NCBI RefSeq assembly: GCF_022539665.2
Contig: NC_081333.1
Location: 2,232,001 to 2,296,000, forward strand
Direction of reading: 5' to 3'
From: Daphnia carinata
Lineage: Eukaryota > Arthropoda > Branchiopoda > Diplostraca > Daphniidae
DNA: 64,000 nt
Below are positions 14,134 to 23,862 of this stretch, in pieces (positions within the stretch are counted from its first letter, which is position 1; each line of letters opens with the position of its first letter). Made by a program: the position numbers and the translations under genes. The notes beneath the pieces were generated by a model. The model saw nothing but the letters and a program-made list of their open reading frames with translations, made no database searches and had not been told where the DNA came from.

Positions 14134-15570
14134 TTAAATTAAATTAAGTTCGTTATCATCTACATCGGTCGCAGCCAATTTAGGTATTCCAGCCATAATG
14201 TGATCTTCTATTTCCGCATGATTGGATCCTCGGAGAATCTTAAAGAAACCTCCGTTGCCCCAGCGCTTGCTCCATGGATTAGCAGCCAACCAATATGGAG
14301 TGCCGTCATCATCAGTTCCCCAGCCAAATAATTTAACAGCATGGTATTCTAAACCTTTGCCGCTTTTGTGCTGGTAAACACCTGATCAATAAAGATCAGT
14401 CACAGTCATAGAGAAAATCCTATTGCACACTAACCTGATTTATAGTACAGAAAATCCTCATAAATCCTTAGATTTGCTTGGACGGGCCCATGTTCCAGAA
14501 TTTCCACTTGGATGGCCTGAACGTCGTTGGGTATTCTATAAACACTCTCACCTATCAATCGGGAACTGATTTTATTGTAAAGCAAATTTGATAAGTTAAC
14601 CAATTTACCATAATAGAGGTCTTGTTTGTAACTTCTTGCATGCGATGCTCTACATGTTTCTTGGCATTGCAGTAGAGTGTTTTCAGTTTTAGGACATTTA
14701 ATTTTGGGCGATCCTTCAATCCTCGGTTGGTAACACGGAAAGAATTGATAATTTTGACAACCCTTAAATGGAGATAAAAATAATTTTTCTTCCATAGTCA
14801 CTCACAATTTTAAGATTTACGTAATCTGAAGAGTAGGATGCCCCTGTAACGATGCCCTGCTTCTTCCTTTTGAATGGATTTAGAAATAAAATATATATAT
14901 AAAAAAAAAAAAAAAAGTTAACGAACTGAACTGACCAGTACATCCACGCTCCTCCAGGAAATCCGCCTTTGCAACCTTTACCACACATGCGACAACAAGC
15001 GAGTAAATTTCCAGCGGACAAGCGTACAACGTGACGACCTCCGGAATGGATGCATATACGATCACTCATCACATCAGTGGGCACTACAGCCTGTTAAAGA
15101 ATAAAATAATTATTTATGCACCTTGAACGTGACTGAACTGCAAATACCCAACAGGAAGCGCAAGGGCCTTGTTCGAATATTTCCCCTATTGTTGGACAGT
15201 TGGGCCACCGTAGACGGGCATCGAATTCCGCTGGAATTGACGTGGAGAAATATCTTGATGAAGAGGAAGAAGATGACCTCCTTTCATTCACTTCACGACG
15301 TTTCACTGACATAAAATAGCGCCATGGATCGTATGCACGAGTGCCCATTAAGGAACGTAATGGCGCTAGTAACTTGTCCATCCAACCTCCTCCAGGAAGA
15401 CTTTTCCCAGTTCGCTGTGATATTGGTATTGCGTTTGCAGACAGAGTGGGTACGGTGTAATTAACTGCTACCACATTTTGAGATTCCACTTCACATGTCA
15501 TTAAAATGAGTAACGAGCAAAATAGACGAATAAAAAAACATGTCCGAGATTTAAATCTAGAAGTTTTCAT
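14134..15570 (-). CDS. Cathepsin B-like cysteine protease with altered occluding loop
   Basis: Five coding exons on the minus strand. I choose the ATG at 15570 because it gives a clean signal peptide ([20 protein letters not shown] and on); an in-frame ATG 12 codons upstream would bury it. A pro-region with a run of Ser precedes the mature domain. The oxyanion Gln and catalytic Cys are in [10 protein letters not shown], then [16 protein letters not shown]. The catalytic His is in [11 protein letters not shown] and the Asn in AANPW (usually ANSW). [12 protein letters not shown] matches cathepsin B. The occluding loop is present in length ([16 protein letters not shown]) but the His-His pair that gives cathepsin B its dipeptidyl-carboxypeptidase activity is replaced by Gln-Pro, and the late HCGIES motif reads HAEIED. 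Likely secreted or lysosomal endopeptidase; stop at 14134-14136. Confidence 0.9.
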
Positions 15571-16797
15571 GGTCGACTCACTTCTAAGACTGATGTCCGA
15601 AAGCAAAGAAGCCTAGTGGTTTTTGGGTTAGAAGTCACCGCCCAATTGTAGGTGGATTTAACCTGTTCTAAGACAAATTACTTTGGTTTATTGCCGTATT
15701 AGAACGGGTTGAGTTTGCTTGCGTAACAGAAGGTGACCCTTTTATGATTGTTATGTTGAATACAACTTGATCTACTAAATAGATGAAGACTTCTGATACA
15801 AGGCAAAGGACAATCAATATCCGGGTTGTTCTTCTTCCTAGTTGTTCGCCTTTCTTTACAATTGACACAAGTTTCCGGTGCCGGACTCTCACGCGTGTCT
15901 ATTGATAAATCTTCTCACGTTCGCTTTGATGCACTGAAAAGGCGGAAATCAATTTTTTCACGGGTTTCTGTTAGCGTTCGTAGACCTTTTTTTTTTTCGT
16001 TTACTTCGGCAAACCCAAAAAAATCAATAAAGAGACAAAAGGTTTGACGATGTTTTGCTTAGTGTGTCACGAAGTACCTTTAAGATTTCTTGTTTTTCTT
16101 GAATTTGAGGTTTTGTTTGTTTACAATACAAAAAAAATTCTTCGCGATGACACATTAGCTCATTCACACTGGTTTCACCACTTTCTCATTAATGCCCCAC
16201 TGTATACAATACGATGACAGTTTTGGATGGTGATCGTAAATCAGGTCGAGCAATTTGAAACGGATGGGACGTCTTTCGTGAATGCCGAAAGGGTTTTTTC
16301 CAGCTTCTGAGATGACCGCGTTATTTTTCTTTATAATAGGATGTTATGACACTTAAAGCGTTCATGTTTTTTTTTGTAATAGCCTCTTAGTTTCTTCAAA
16401 AGTTTAACGCATTTCAGTTATTTTTGGCGAAGCTAAATATTAAGCTGAGACACGGAGCTGCAGGGAATTAAAGCCTCATATAATCCCTAGAGTTTTTACC
16501 TGACAAAATGCATGTAAAATTCAAATGGTGATTCCGGTTCATCGTCAGGACGACGTAAACAATCGTTGGTACATTGAAATTTCAAAATAAAGAAACTGAA
16601 AACATACCGTATTCAGTAGAAACATGGTCGTTTTATCCATTCCTTCGTTTTGCATTGCAAGCCAGGTAGCCTTTAATTCTTTTAATACGGGGGGGTACGT
16701 TGCCGAACTAATAACTTTCACTAGTTCCACGAAAAAGAAATAAAACTAACCGTCACCGTCGTTGGAAAAACGCTTCATACGGCAGGTAAAGTACAGG
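15571..16797. other. Divergent intergenic region, cathepsin and charged-repeat gene
   Basis: About 1.2 kb between the cathepsin start (minus) and the TATA box of the next gene (plus). AT-rich, several poly-T tracts, no convincing coding frame. The proximal 40 bases before 16798 share sequence with the promoter of the second secreted gene. Confidence 0.45.
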
Positions 16798-16835
16798 TAT
16801 ATAAAGCCCGCGCTTTTCAGATAATCAATCAGTTG
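16764..16835 (+). promoter_or_regulatory. Core promoter of the charged-repeat secreted gene
   Basis: A GGAAAAACGCTT block (16764-16775), a GTAAAGTACAGG block, a TATATAAA box (16798-16805) and an arthropod initiator TCAGTTG (16829-16835) about 32 bases downstream are correctly spaced. The same order (GGGAAACGCTT, GTAAGTACA, TATAAAA) precedes the collagen-like paralogue at 20218-20259, which argues for shared regulation. Confidence 0.7.
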
Positions 16836-16889
16836 ACTTCGAGTCAATAGTTTTGAACTATCTCAATATTATCGAACAATTATTTTGGA

Positions 16890-19523
16890 ATGATTTTTAA
16901 AGTTCTTTTACTTATCGGTTTAGTGGCGCATTACTCCACGGCCAGGAGCGTCCATTTGGACAAACGTAATTCGGCTGAACGGCGTGCGGAGGCTGAAAGG
17001 AATCCGGAAGATCACGAGCCCAATTTAACTGAAGTTATTCACGAGGTAGAAAATGTTCGCGATACTTTCCTACGAAATTTGTCAGAAGAGATGAAAAAAA
17101 TTGATTCCAAGCTGCAGAAAATTAAAGAACGGCACGAACATGAAAAACAAGAAGCTGAACGCGCAGCCGAAGTCCAACGTCCCATCAAAATGCGGCTTGA
17201 AGTGTCCGTCCCGGAGCGTGGAAAGAAGGTCTTCGAACTGGTGGCCAATGGTGACCCAACTGAGCGCAAGGAGGGACGGCTTAGAGACTCCGACAAGCGT
17301 AAAAAAGAAGAAGGATCGAGCGAATCCAGTGAATCTAGCGAATCGAGAGAATCCGGAGAGCGCAGAAAAGAAGAATCATCTAGGGAACGGCTTGAAAAGG
17401 AAGAAGCGAAAGAATCTGCCGAACGCAGAGTAGAAGAAGAGTTTAAAGAACCCGAAGAAGAGAGAGGAGAAGAAGAGTCATCGGGCGAACGCAGGGAAAA
17501 GGAAAAAGCTAAAGAATCAGCCGAACGCAAAGTGGAAGAAGAGACTCGAGAATCCAAGGAAGAAGAGGCTAGAGAATCCGAAAAACGAAAAGAAGAAGAA
17601 GAATCATCCGCCGAACGCAAGAAAAAGGAAAAGGCGAAAGAATTACTCGAAAATGAAATCGAAGAAGAGCGAAAACGAAAAGATGAGGAAGAATCATCCG
17701 CCGAACGTAGAGAAAAGGAAAAGGCCAAAGAATCCGCCGAACGTAAAGTGGAGGAAGAATCTCGGGAAGCTCGTGAACGAGAAGAAGAGGAAGAATCATC
17801 GGCTGAACGCAGGGAAAAGGAAAGAGCCAAAGAATCAGCCGAACGCAAAGTGGAAGAAGAGGCTAGAGAATCCGAGGAAGAAAAAGAGGCTAGAGAATCC
17901 GAGGAAGAAAAAGAGGCTAGAGAATCCGAAAAACGAAAAGAAGAAGAAGAATCATCCGCCGAACGCAAGAAAAAGGAAAAAGCTAAAGAATTACTTGAAA
18001 ACGAAATCGAAGAAGAGCGAAAACGGAAAGACGAGGAAGAATCATCCGCTGAACGTAGAGAAAAAGAAAAGGCCAAAGAATCCGCCGAACGTAAAGTGGA
18101 GGAGGAATTTCGGGAAGCTCGTGAACGAGAAGAAGAGGAAGGATCATCGACCGAACGCAGGGAAAAGGAAAGAGCCAGAGAATCAGCTGAACGCAAAGCC
18201 GGAGATGAGGCCCGAGAATCCCGTGAACGCAAAGAAGAGGAAGAATCTAAAGAACCCCACGAAGAGAGAGAAGAATCATCGGCTGAACGCAGAGAAAAAG
18301 AATCAGCAAAAGAATCAGCCGAACGCAAAGTAGAGGAAGAAGCAAGAGAATCCCGCGAACACAAAGACGAAGAAGAATCGTCTGCTGAACGCAGAGCAAA
18401 GGAAATGGCACGGGAATCTGCTGAACGCAAAGTAGAGGAAGAGGCTCAAGAATCTCGTGAACGTAAAGAAGAAGAAGAAGAAGAATCATCCGGCGAGCGC
18501 AGAGAAAAAGAAAGAGCCAAAGAATCCGCCGAACGCAAAGAAGAGGAAGAATCAAAGGAACAGGAAGAGGAATCATCAGCCGAACGCAGGGAAAAGGAAA
18601 GGGCAAAAGAATCCGCAGAACAAAAGGTAGAAGAAGAATTTCGAGAATCCGAAGAGCGAAAAGAAGAAGAAGAGTCTTCTGCGGAAAAATCTGATTTGAT
18701 GACAGCTCCCAGTGGCTCGAGTATTGTCATAAGCGTTCCACCGGAATTGCATCCTGAAGGAAAAGTGAACATCGAAATCTTTCCAGGTGAAGGCAAAGAA
18801 TACATTGGTGAACCAGAGGATTTAAGAGCTGAAGAGGAGCATACCGAAGCTACAACCGAGGAGCCGAGCTCCACGGAGAGGTCTACAACAGAATCCGTTA
18901 CGACAGAACGTCCCACAGAGCGAACCAGTACAGAAGAAGAAAAACGAACAACTGAACGTCACAGAGAAGAAACAACTACAGAACGTCGAGGTGAAGAAAG
19001 AACTACAGAACGTCAAAGAGAAGAAACAACTACTGAACGTCATGAAGAAGAAAGAACTACAGAACAACGAGGTGAAGAAACAACTACAGAACGTCGACGT
19101 GAAGAAACCACAACGAGTCGTCATAAGGAAAGATCTACCACCACAGAAGCCACTACTCCCGCGCCCGAAGAAGAGGAAGAAGAAGAAGAGGAAACCATTT
19201 TACTTCCACCTGGCACTACAAATATTATTTTTAACCTTCAATCCAGCTCACGAAATCAAGGAGATGAAAGGCCGCAAGAGAATATCGAAAGCTCGAGGAA
19301 CAGTCGTCCTAGCCAAGGAAAACTGTCGCGGCCGACCGATGGCAAGAGACGAACATCCGGCAGACGCTGTCCAGTCGGCTATCAGTTTAACATCTACACT
19401 CAAGACTGCAACTCTCCTAGCCGTAATATCAATTACGGATCTTATTCGTTTTCCGGGTTCCCTCCTCAGATTTCCTTTAATCAGAACAGTCCTTTTATAA
19501 ATTTATTTGGTTCACGTAAATAA
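16890..19523 (+). CDS. Secreted E/R/K-repeat protein with mucin-like region and Cys hairpin
   Basis: Single-exon frame of 877 residues, not a family I can name. Residues 1-18 form a signal peptide (MIFKVLLLIGLVAHYSTA). Residues about 35-100 are a helical, coiled-coil-like segment. Residues about 145-600 are degenerate repeats of roughly 30 residues built on ESSAERREKERAKESAERK, alternating acidic and basic residues as in single alpha helices. A 116-residue unit is duplicated. Then comes APSGSSIVISVPPE (about 605-620), a Thr/Glu/Arg region with many TTER units (about 655-760) that could be O-glycosylated, a Glu run, and LLPPGTTNIIFNL. The only two Cys in the secreted part are at the end, C-P-V-G-Y-Q-F-N ending in DCN (from residue 827), followed by an aromatic tail. 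The end module and the APSG strand recur in the next gene. Probably an extracellular fibrous or gel-forming protein; that is inference. Confidence 0.85.
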   Translation: MIFKVLLLIGLVAHYSTARSVHLDKRNSAERRAEAERNPEDHEPNLTEVIHEVENVRDTFLRNLSEEMKKIDSKLQKIKERHEHEKQEAERAAEVQRPIKMRLEVSVPERGKKVFELVANGDPTERKEGRLRDSDKRKKEEGSSESSESSESRESGERRKEESSRERLEKEEAKESAERRVEEEFKEPEEERGEEESSGERREKEKAKESAERKVEEETRESKEEEARESEKRKEEEESSAERKKKEKAKELLENEIEEERKRKDEEESSAERREKEKAKESAERKVEEESREAREREEEEESSAERREKERAKESAERKVEEEARESEEEKEARESEEEKEARESEKRKEEEESSAERKKKEKAKELLENEIEEERKRKDEEESSAERREKEKAKESAERKVEEEFREAREREEEEGSSTERREKERARESAERKAGDEARESRERKEEEESKEPHEEREESSAERREKESAKESAERKVEEEARESREHKDEEESSAERRAKEMARESAERKVEEEAQESRERKEEEEEESSGERREKERAKESAERKEEEESKEQEEESSAERREKERAKESAEQKVEEEFRESEERKEEEESSAEKSDLMTAPSGSSIVISVPPELHPEGKVNIEIFPGEGKEYIGEPEDLRAEEEHTEATTEEPSSTERSTTESVTTERPTERTSTEEEKRTTERHREETTTERRGEERTTERQREETTTERHEEERTTEQRGEETTTERRREETTTSRHKERSTTTEATTPAPEEEEEEEEETILLPPGTTNIIFNLQSSSRNQGDERPQENIESSRNSRPSQGKLSRPTDGKRRTSGRRCPVGYQFNIYTQDCNSPSRNINYGSYSFSGFPPQISFNQNSPFINLFGSRK
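17330..18690 (+). repeat. Degenerate tandem repeats inside the charged-repeat gene
   Basis: Purine-rich coding repeats of about 90-110 bases carrying the SAERREKE / KAKESAERK core. A higher-order copy is visible: the stretch around 17573 recurs at 17921, an offset of 348 bases (116 codons), with only scattered changes over more than 200 bases. Repeat length stays a multiple of three, so expansion and contraction preserve the frame. Confidence 0.85.
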
Positions 19524-20212
19524 TTGTAGTGATCAAGAATAGTAATGTAGTAGATGCATAGTTTAAAATCTGTTTTTTGAATACACATTGAAGAAAAAAT
19601 AATAATACTATACTTTTTTCGAAAGAATGAAGTTTGAAAAAATCGTACCTAAGATTTTTGAAGATTGGAGTAGTGTAGATGCGATGGGAACTACCCTTTT
19701 CATAAGCATTGCACAATATTGGAAAGAACCTGTAAGAAAACATTTTGGAGTAAATAAATGAACAAACAAATAAATAAATAATAAAATATAGTATAGAAGA
19801 AACATTAAATTGGTTTTAGCACAAAAAAAAAACACTGGAAGCAATAGCTTAAGGATAGATAAATAGGACATAGAACCTTTATTCCTATTACAGACGCACA
19901 GGAAAAAATAGGTATTTTTTTTCTTTCAAAGAGTGTGATTTACAATTCCATTGCGCAACTGCAGAAATGATAAATAACAAACGTTAATGAGCTAACAATG
20001 AAGACATAATACATCTAAAAATAAAAAACAAAATAAAAGAACGGAATCGGAAATAGACGAACAATTCTCACAAGGGTTCAGTCCATTCCTTAACTATGTC
20101 ATATAATGAAGCACTGGATTAAACGGTGCTTGATCAACGTTTTCAACTTTCACTGCTTCTATGAACGGCACAAAAGAATGTAGAAAGAAAAGGGAAACTT
20201 GTCAGTCGCTAT
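19524..20212. other. Spacer between the two secreted genes
   Basis: About 0.7 kb of AT-rich sequence. It contains AATAAA at 19753-19758, a likely polyadenylation signal for the upstream gene, and A-rich tracts. No coding frame is supported. Confidence 0.45.
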
Positions 20213-20217
20213 CGTTT

Positions 20218-20289
20218 GGGAAACGCTTTACAGTGTAAGTACATAGCTTTCGTATAAAAATGGCAGGTAGTTTCAGATTCTCTATCATT
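20218..20289 (+). promoter_or_regulatory. Core promoter of the collagen-like secreted gene
   Basis: GGGAAACGCTT, GTAAGTACA and TATAAAA (20253-20259) in the same order as upstream of the 16890 gene, with an initiator-like ATCATTT near 20285 about 30 bases from the TATA box. Confidence 0.65.
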
Positions 20290-20344
20290 TAACACTGGAC
20301 AGGGGGACTGTAGCTCACTTGAGCTGCCATATTCGCATAAAGGT

Positions 20345-21013
20345 ATGCTTATAGCTCTCATATTCATTGCCCTAGTGGTGGGTCACACCACGACCGGCGC
20401 AGAGGACGCATCCAGCAGAAACGCAGAAGATGGGAAGTCTGTAGATGACGAGGGTCCCGATATGGAGAACATCTGCACTTGTGACTACCCAGAAACAACA
20501 GAAGAGCTTGCAGCTCCCAGTGGCACAAGCATTCGCATTGGCATACCGCCAGGAAGAGAAACCCCACGAGCTGAGAATGGCCCTCCCGGTCGCCCTGGAC
20601 CTGCTGGCCCTCCCGGACCCTCTGGACCTGATGGCCCTCCCGGACTCCCTGGCCCTCCCGGACCCGCTGGACACCCTGGCCCTCCCGGACCCGCTGGACA
20701 CCCTGGCCCTCCCGGACCCGCTGGACACCCTGGCCCTCCCGGACCCGCCGGACACCCTGGCCCTCCCGGACCCGCTGGATACCCTGGCCCTCCCGGACCC
20801 TGTTGTACTCCGGAACTCATTCGCTCCATCGAAGTTGAAGCTCCCCCTGTACAGGTTGTCCCTCCGAGCATACCTCAGGCACCAATGTGCCCATATGGCT
20901 ATCAATTTAACTTCAATACCGGGACCTGTAACGCAGTGGGTAACTCCAACGGGTTTCTTAATTTTTACAAATCCTGGTATCTCAAACCTTTCAAAAAATT
21001 CTATAGCTTTTGA
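20345..21013 (+). CDS. Secreted collagen-like protein with GPCC knot and Cys hairpin
   Basis: Single-exon frame of 222 residues. Residues 1-18 are a signal peptide ([18 protein letters not shown]). A short acidic region with CTC follows, then [15 protein letters not shown] (about 56-70), matching in protein and nucleotides the APSGSSI strand of the upstream gene. Residues 79-153 are about 25 uninterrupted Gly-X-Y triplets; within them the nonapeptide GPPGPAGHP occurs four times and GPPGPAGYP once (27-base repeats, 20651-20785). The helix ends in GPCC, the motif that in type III and related collagens forms a cystine knot linking three chains. The C-terminus has C-P-Y-G-Y-Q-F-N ending in TCN (from residue 182) and an aromatic tail, again like the upstream gene. 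I infer a short trimeric extracellular protein; no function can be named. Confidence 0.87.
   Translation: MLIALIFIALVVGHTTTGAEDASSRNAEDGKSVDDEGPDMENICTCDYPETTEELAAPSGTSIRIGIPPGRETPRAENGPPGRPGPAGPPGPSGPDGPPGLPGPPGPAGHPGPPGPAGHPGPPGPAGHPGPPGPAGHPGPPGPAGYPGPPGPCCTPELIRSIEVEAPPVQVVPPSIPQAPMCPYGYQFNFNTGTCNAVGNSNGFLNFYKSWYLKPFKKFYSF
20651..20785 (+). repeat. 27-base tandem repeat encoding GPPGPAGHP
   Basis: Five near-identical 27-base units; the last encodes Tyr in place of His. The nearly identical codons suggest recent expansion, so copy number may vary between individuals. Confidence 0.9.
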
Positions 21014-21166
21014 ACTAATTTGACATGCAGAATTCAAAATGTAGATAGTGTACGATTACAAATTGCGTTTGTTTTTACATGCATCATAAAATACTTAGCT
21101 CGGCTTTATACGATAAAGCTTTAGGAGTATGTGTGGAGAAAGTGGGACACGGATGATGTCTGTGTT

Positions 21167-23444
21167 TTAATCTGGTTCCTCAGATTGTTCCTCTTGTCGC
21201 GATGTCGACGATATTGGAGAGTCAATGGCGATCCGGCGGGTACCGTTTATTGAAGCTAACGAAGCCGGTGATAGCTGTTGATGTTGTTGTTGCAGTTGTT
21301 GCAACCGATGCGACAGAAAATTCGGTGGGAAAAATGTTGGATTCACCGTGCCTTAAAATAGAAAATGAGATCGTTTTAGCAATCCTTACACAGAGAATGG
21401 CATTAACTATTACGTAACGTTGGTGTAGCAGGTGAGAAGGCCGACAAATTATTTTGTGACATGTAAGAAGAAAATGATGCTATTCTTTGTACTGCTGTAG
21501 CACTTGTTCCCTCGTGGAACTGCTGATGGGAGGTCATCATTCGCGGAGGTAGTAAATGACGAAACCGATTCATCTGTTCCGTGCTGAGGGCACGCACAGA
21601 TCCTTGTTGACGGCCAAGTGACGAGAGAAAATTTAAATGCGCATGATGTTCACTGGTATTTGCGTGCTTCTTTATTATTTGAAATGGGCTTAAGCCGGGA
21701 ACTGTGACTGAATGATATGCCAAGAGGCTACCAGTTGATTCTTCAATAGCCTAGAAGAACCAATTTTAAAGCTAAATCCCTAAATTTAATCAACGCAATT
21801 GGATACCTGAAGCTGCTGTAATACAAGTTCGAATCCCGAAATCCCCTTGACAGGCTTCGATGTTGGAACCTCTGCTTCATCCACTGGCAAATCACAATCA
21901 GCATCCGGAACAACCTGCAATGAAAATTAGTTAATAAATTCAAAATTTTATTCTATTTCGTGTATTTGACTGCTAACCTGTAATAAGGACAGATCGGCTG
22001 ATGAAGATGGAAAATGGCTTACGGCTATAGCAGAGTCGAGCACATCGACGACTTGGTCAGCCTTTAGCCTTTGGTGTGGATTTAGATTCAGTAAACGTTG
22101 AACTAGCCTCGTAGTGCTATCCGAGACACGACCGTCCCTTACCATTTGATCAAATAGAAGTATTTTCACTTGATTTCGACACTAGCATATATGATTCTTA
22201 CCTGGGAATAGTGAATTCGGCGGCTTTGATCTTCCTGAAGAGTTCTTGAGGGACCGAGTCGTAGAATGGAAACTGGCCATAGAGCATAGTGAATAATACG
22301 ACTCCCAAGGCCCACATATCCGACGGCTTGCCTGCATCCATTAAAAAACTGAAATTGTATTTTCATTAAGAAACAAAGAGAAGGTATTATAATACCTAGG
22401 TAGGGTTTGCCACTCAGAACGTCTGGAGAAATGTACGCTGGAGAACCTCTCTGATCACGCAACAGGTCTTCTTCGTTTGCCAGATGCTTCCCCAGACAGA
22501 AATTAATGAGAGTAATGCGTCGGTTTTGTCGGTTCAGCACTAAATTACCAAGTTTCAAATCTCTGTGGACAATATTTCTCTAAGGTTAGCGAAAATTTAG
22601 AAGGCAATTCTGCAAAGCTCTCACCAACTCAACTAATAACATACTTGGTGAAGACTTTTTACTACACAGACAATTTCTCTAAATATCCAAAGGCTTTCCT
22701 GTTCAGTCAATTTTTTCTCCTTAATGACATACTGCTGAAGGTTGACATAGTTGTGAGAATAAGGACAGAAGTCATTTGGTGAAAGACAATCTAGGATGAG
22801 ATTGAGCCTTTTGACTTTATTCCCAGTAATAACTACTGTTCCATTTTGAAGTTCCTGTTCCTCATATGCCAAGTCCTGGGGTAGGACTAATTTTAATGGA
22901 AAGAGTTTTAGGAACTAAATTTTTATGTTAATACTTTGAAAAACCCATGGTGATGAATAACCCCAGGTTGATCATGTAGTAGGGACAGGAGACTATATTC
23001 AGTTAATAACAACATTTTTCCTTGCTTCTCATCCTGGGTTTCTTCATTGAGGGATTTCATAATAAGCATCTAATTTTATATAATAAATTAAAAATTTTAC
23101 GAAATATATGATGACATTCATCACCAACCCACTTTCAATGTATAAAATTCATCTGTTTTGGATTTTCTTGCTAAACATTGTGTAATGCTGCGGACAGGAG
23201 AATTTCCCAGCCGAGGTCCTATCACAAAAGGACCTGCCCTTTTCACCTCTTTGTCATTCCTCATTTCACTTGTTTCACACCCAGCTGTAGAAACATGAGT
23301 TGATAGGTTACCTTAATCCCACATAAAATAATCGATCAGTTGGTTAAATGAAAGGTAACCAATTTCTGAAAATTAGATATTACTATTAACACACTGTTTC
23401 TTCCGGCTTTCAATTCCATCGACATCAGGGGCCGAACGCTTCAT
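21167..23444 (-). CDS. Stk40: STK40-like pseudokinase
   Basis: Ten coding exons: 23444-23384, 23284-23133, 23069-22935, 22875-22645, 22579-22396, 22331-22202, 22137-21978, 21914-21807, 21750-21414 and 21351-21167; phases close exactly to 560 residues. The start MKRSAPDVDG resembles the vertebrate MKRRASDRG start, and AGPFVIGPRLGNSPV, LLLTEYSLLSLLH, QYVIKEKKLTE and RGSPAYISPDVLSG are diagnostic. HRD is kept (residues 198-200) but DFG is replaced by Asn-Phe-Cys (219-221), as in STK40, which is reported not to bind ATP and instead works as an adaptor for the COP1 ubiquitin ligase. The protein is about 125 residues longer than the human one because of a Gln/Ser/His-rich tail. The acceptor at 22138 (GGTAAG) is weak. 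Confidence 0.93.
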
Positions 23445-23862
23445 TACTAAATGTTTATATACTCAGTGCCTGTATAGCTTTTAAAGACAAAATATTACGA
23501 AATTTCAAAACGACAACCACACTTAGAAAATTGCAAGTTCGCATTAGCAATGTGCAAGTGCCGGACTGACAGTAAGGCGCCAATCTTCCATCAAGGCAGA
23601 GTTCAACGTGTTCAAAATATTTTTCTACAAATTTTTTTTGAAAAACGTTTCAAACAAAAATAACACGGTTTTTGTATTATTTATTACCTAGTATGTATAA
23701 ATTGTAATTCGTATTTGTAAATTTGTCGATACAAATTTCAATTTTTAAGTTTGGCAATGTCAAATCTAAATGTCGGCTGTCGAAATCGTTTTCCCCGAAT
23801 GCAAAAACGCTAGAAACTTAAATTTCGTTCCTGTTTTTGATTTGTAATTGCGCATAATAAAT
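23445..23862. promoter_or_regulatory. Short bidirectional promoter, STK40 and PAXBP1
   Basis: The two start codons are only 418 bases apart and point away from each other, so both promoters and 5' leaders must fit here. AT-rich, with no TATA box in a convincing position for either gene. Confidence 0.6.

Noticed and set aside
17653-18333. 226-codon Lys/Asn-rich plus-strand frame overlapping the charged-repeat gene
   Set aside because: Out-of-frame reading of the same repeat; composition is explained by GAA-rich codons shifted by one base.
17039-18430. 463-codon Ser/Arg/Asp-rich frame on the minus strand
   Set aside because: It is the antisense shadow of the E/R/K repeats; purine-rich coding repeats leave the opposite strand free of stops. 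It has no signal peptide, promoter or independent motif.
20372-21037. Minus-strand frame of 221 codons with Ser-Gly-Arg repeats
   Set aside because: Antisense of the collagen repeat; Gly-Pro-Pro codons read backwards give it. No support of its own.
21820-21840. tRNA B-box-like GTTCGAATCCCG
   Set aside because: It lies within the STK40 coding exon and no cloverleaf can be formed around it.
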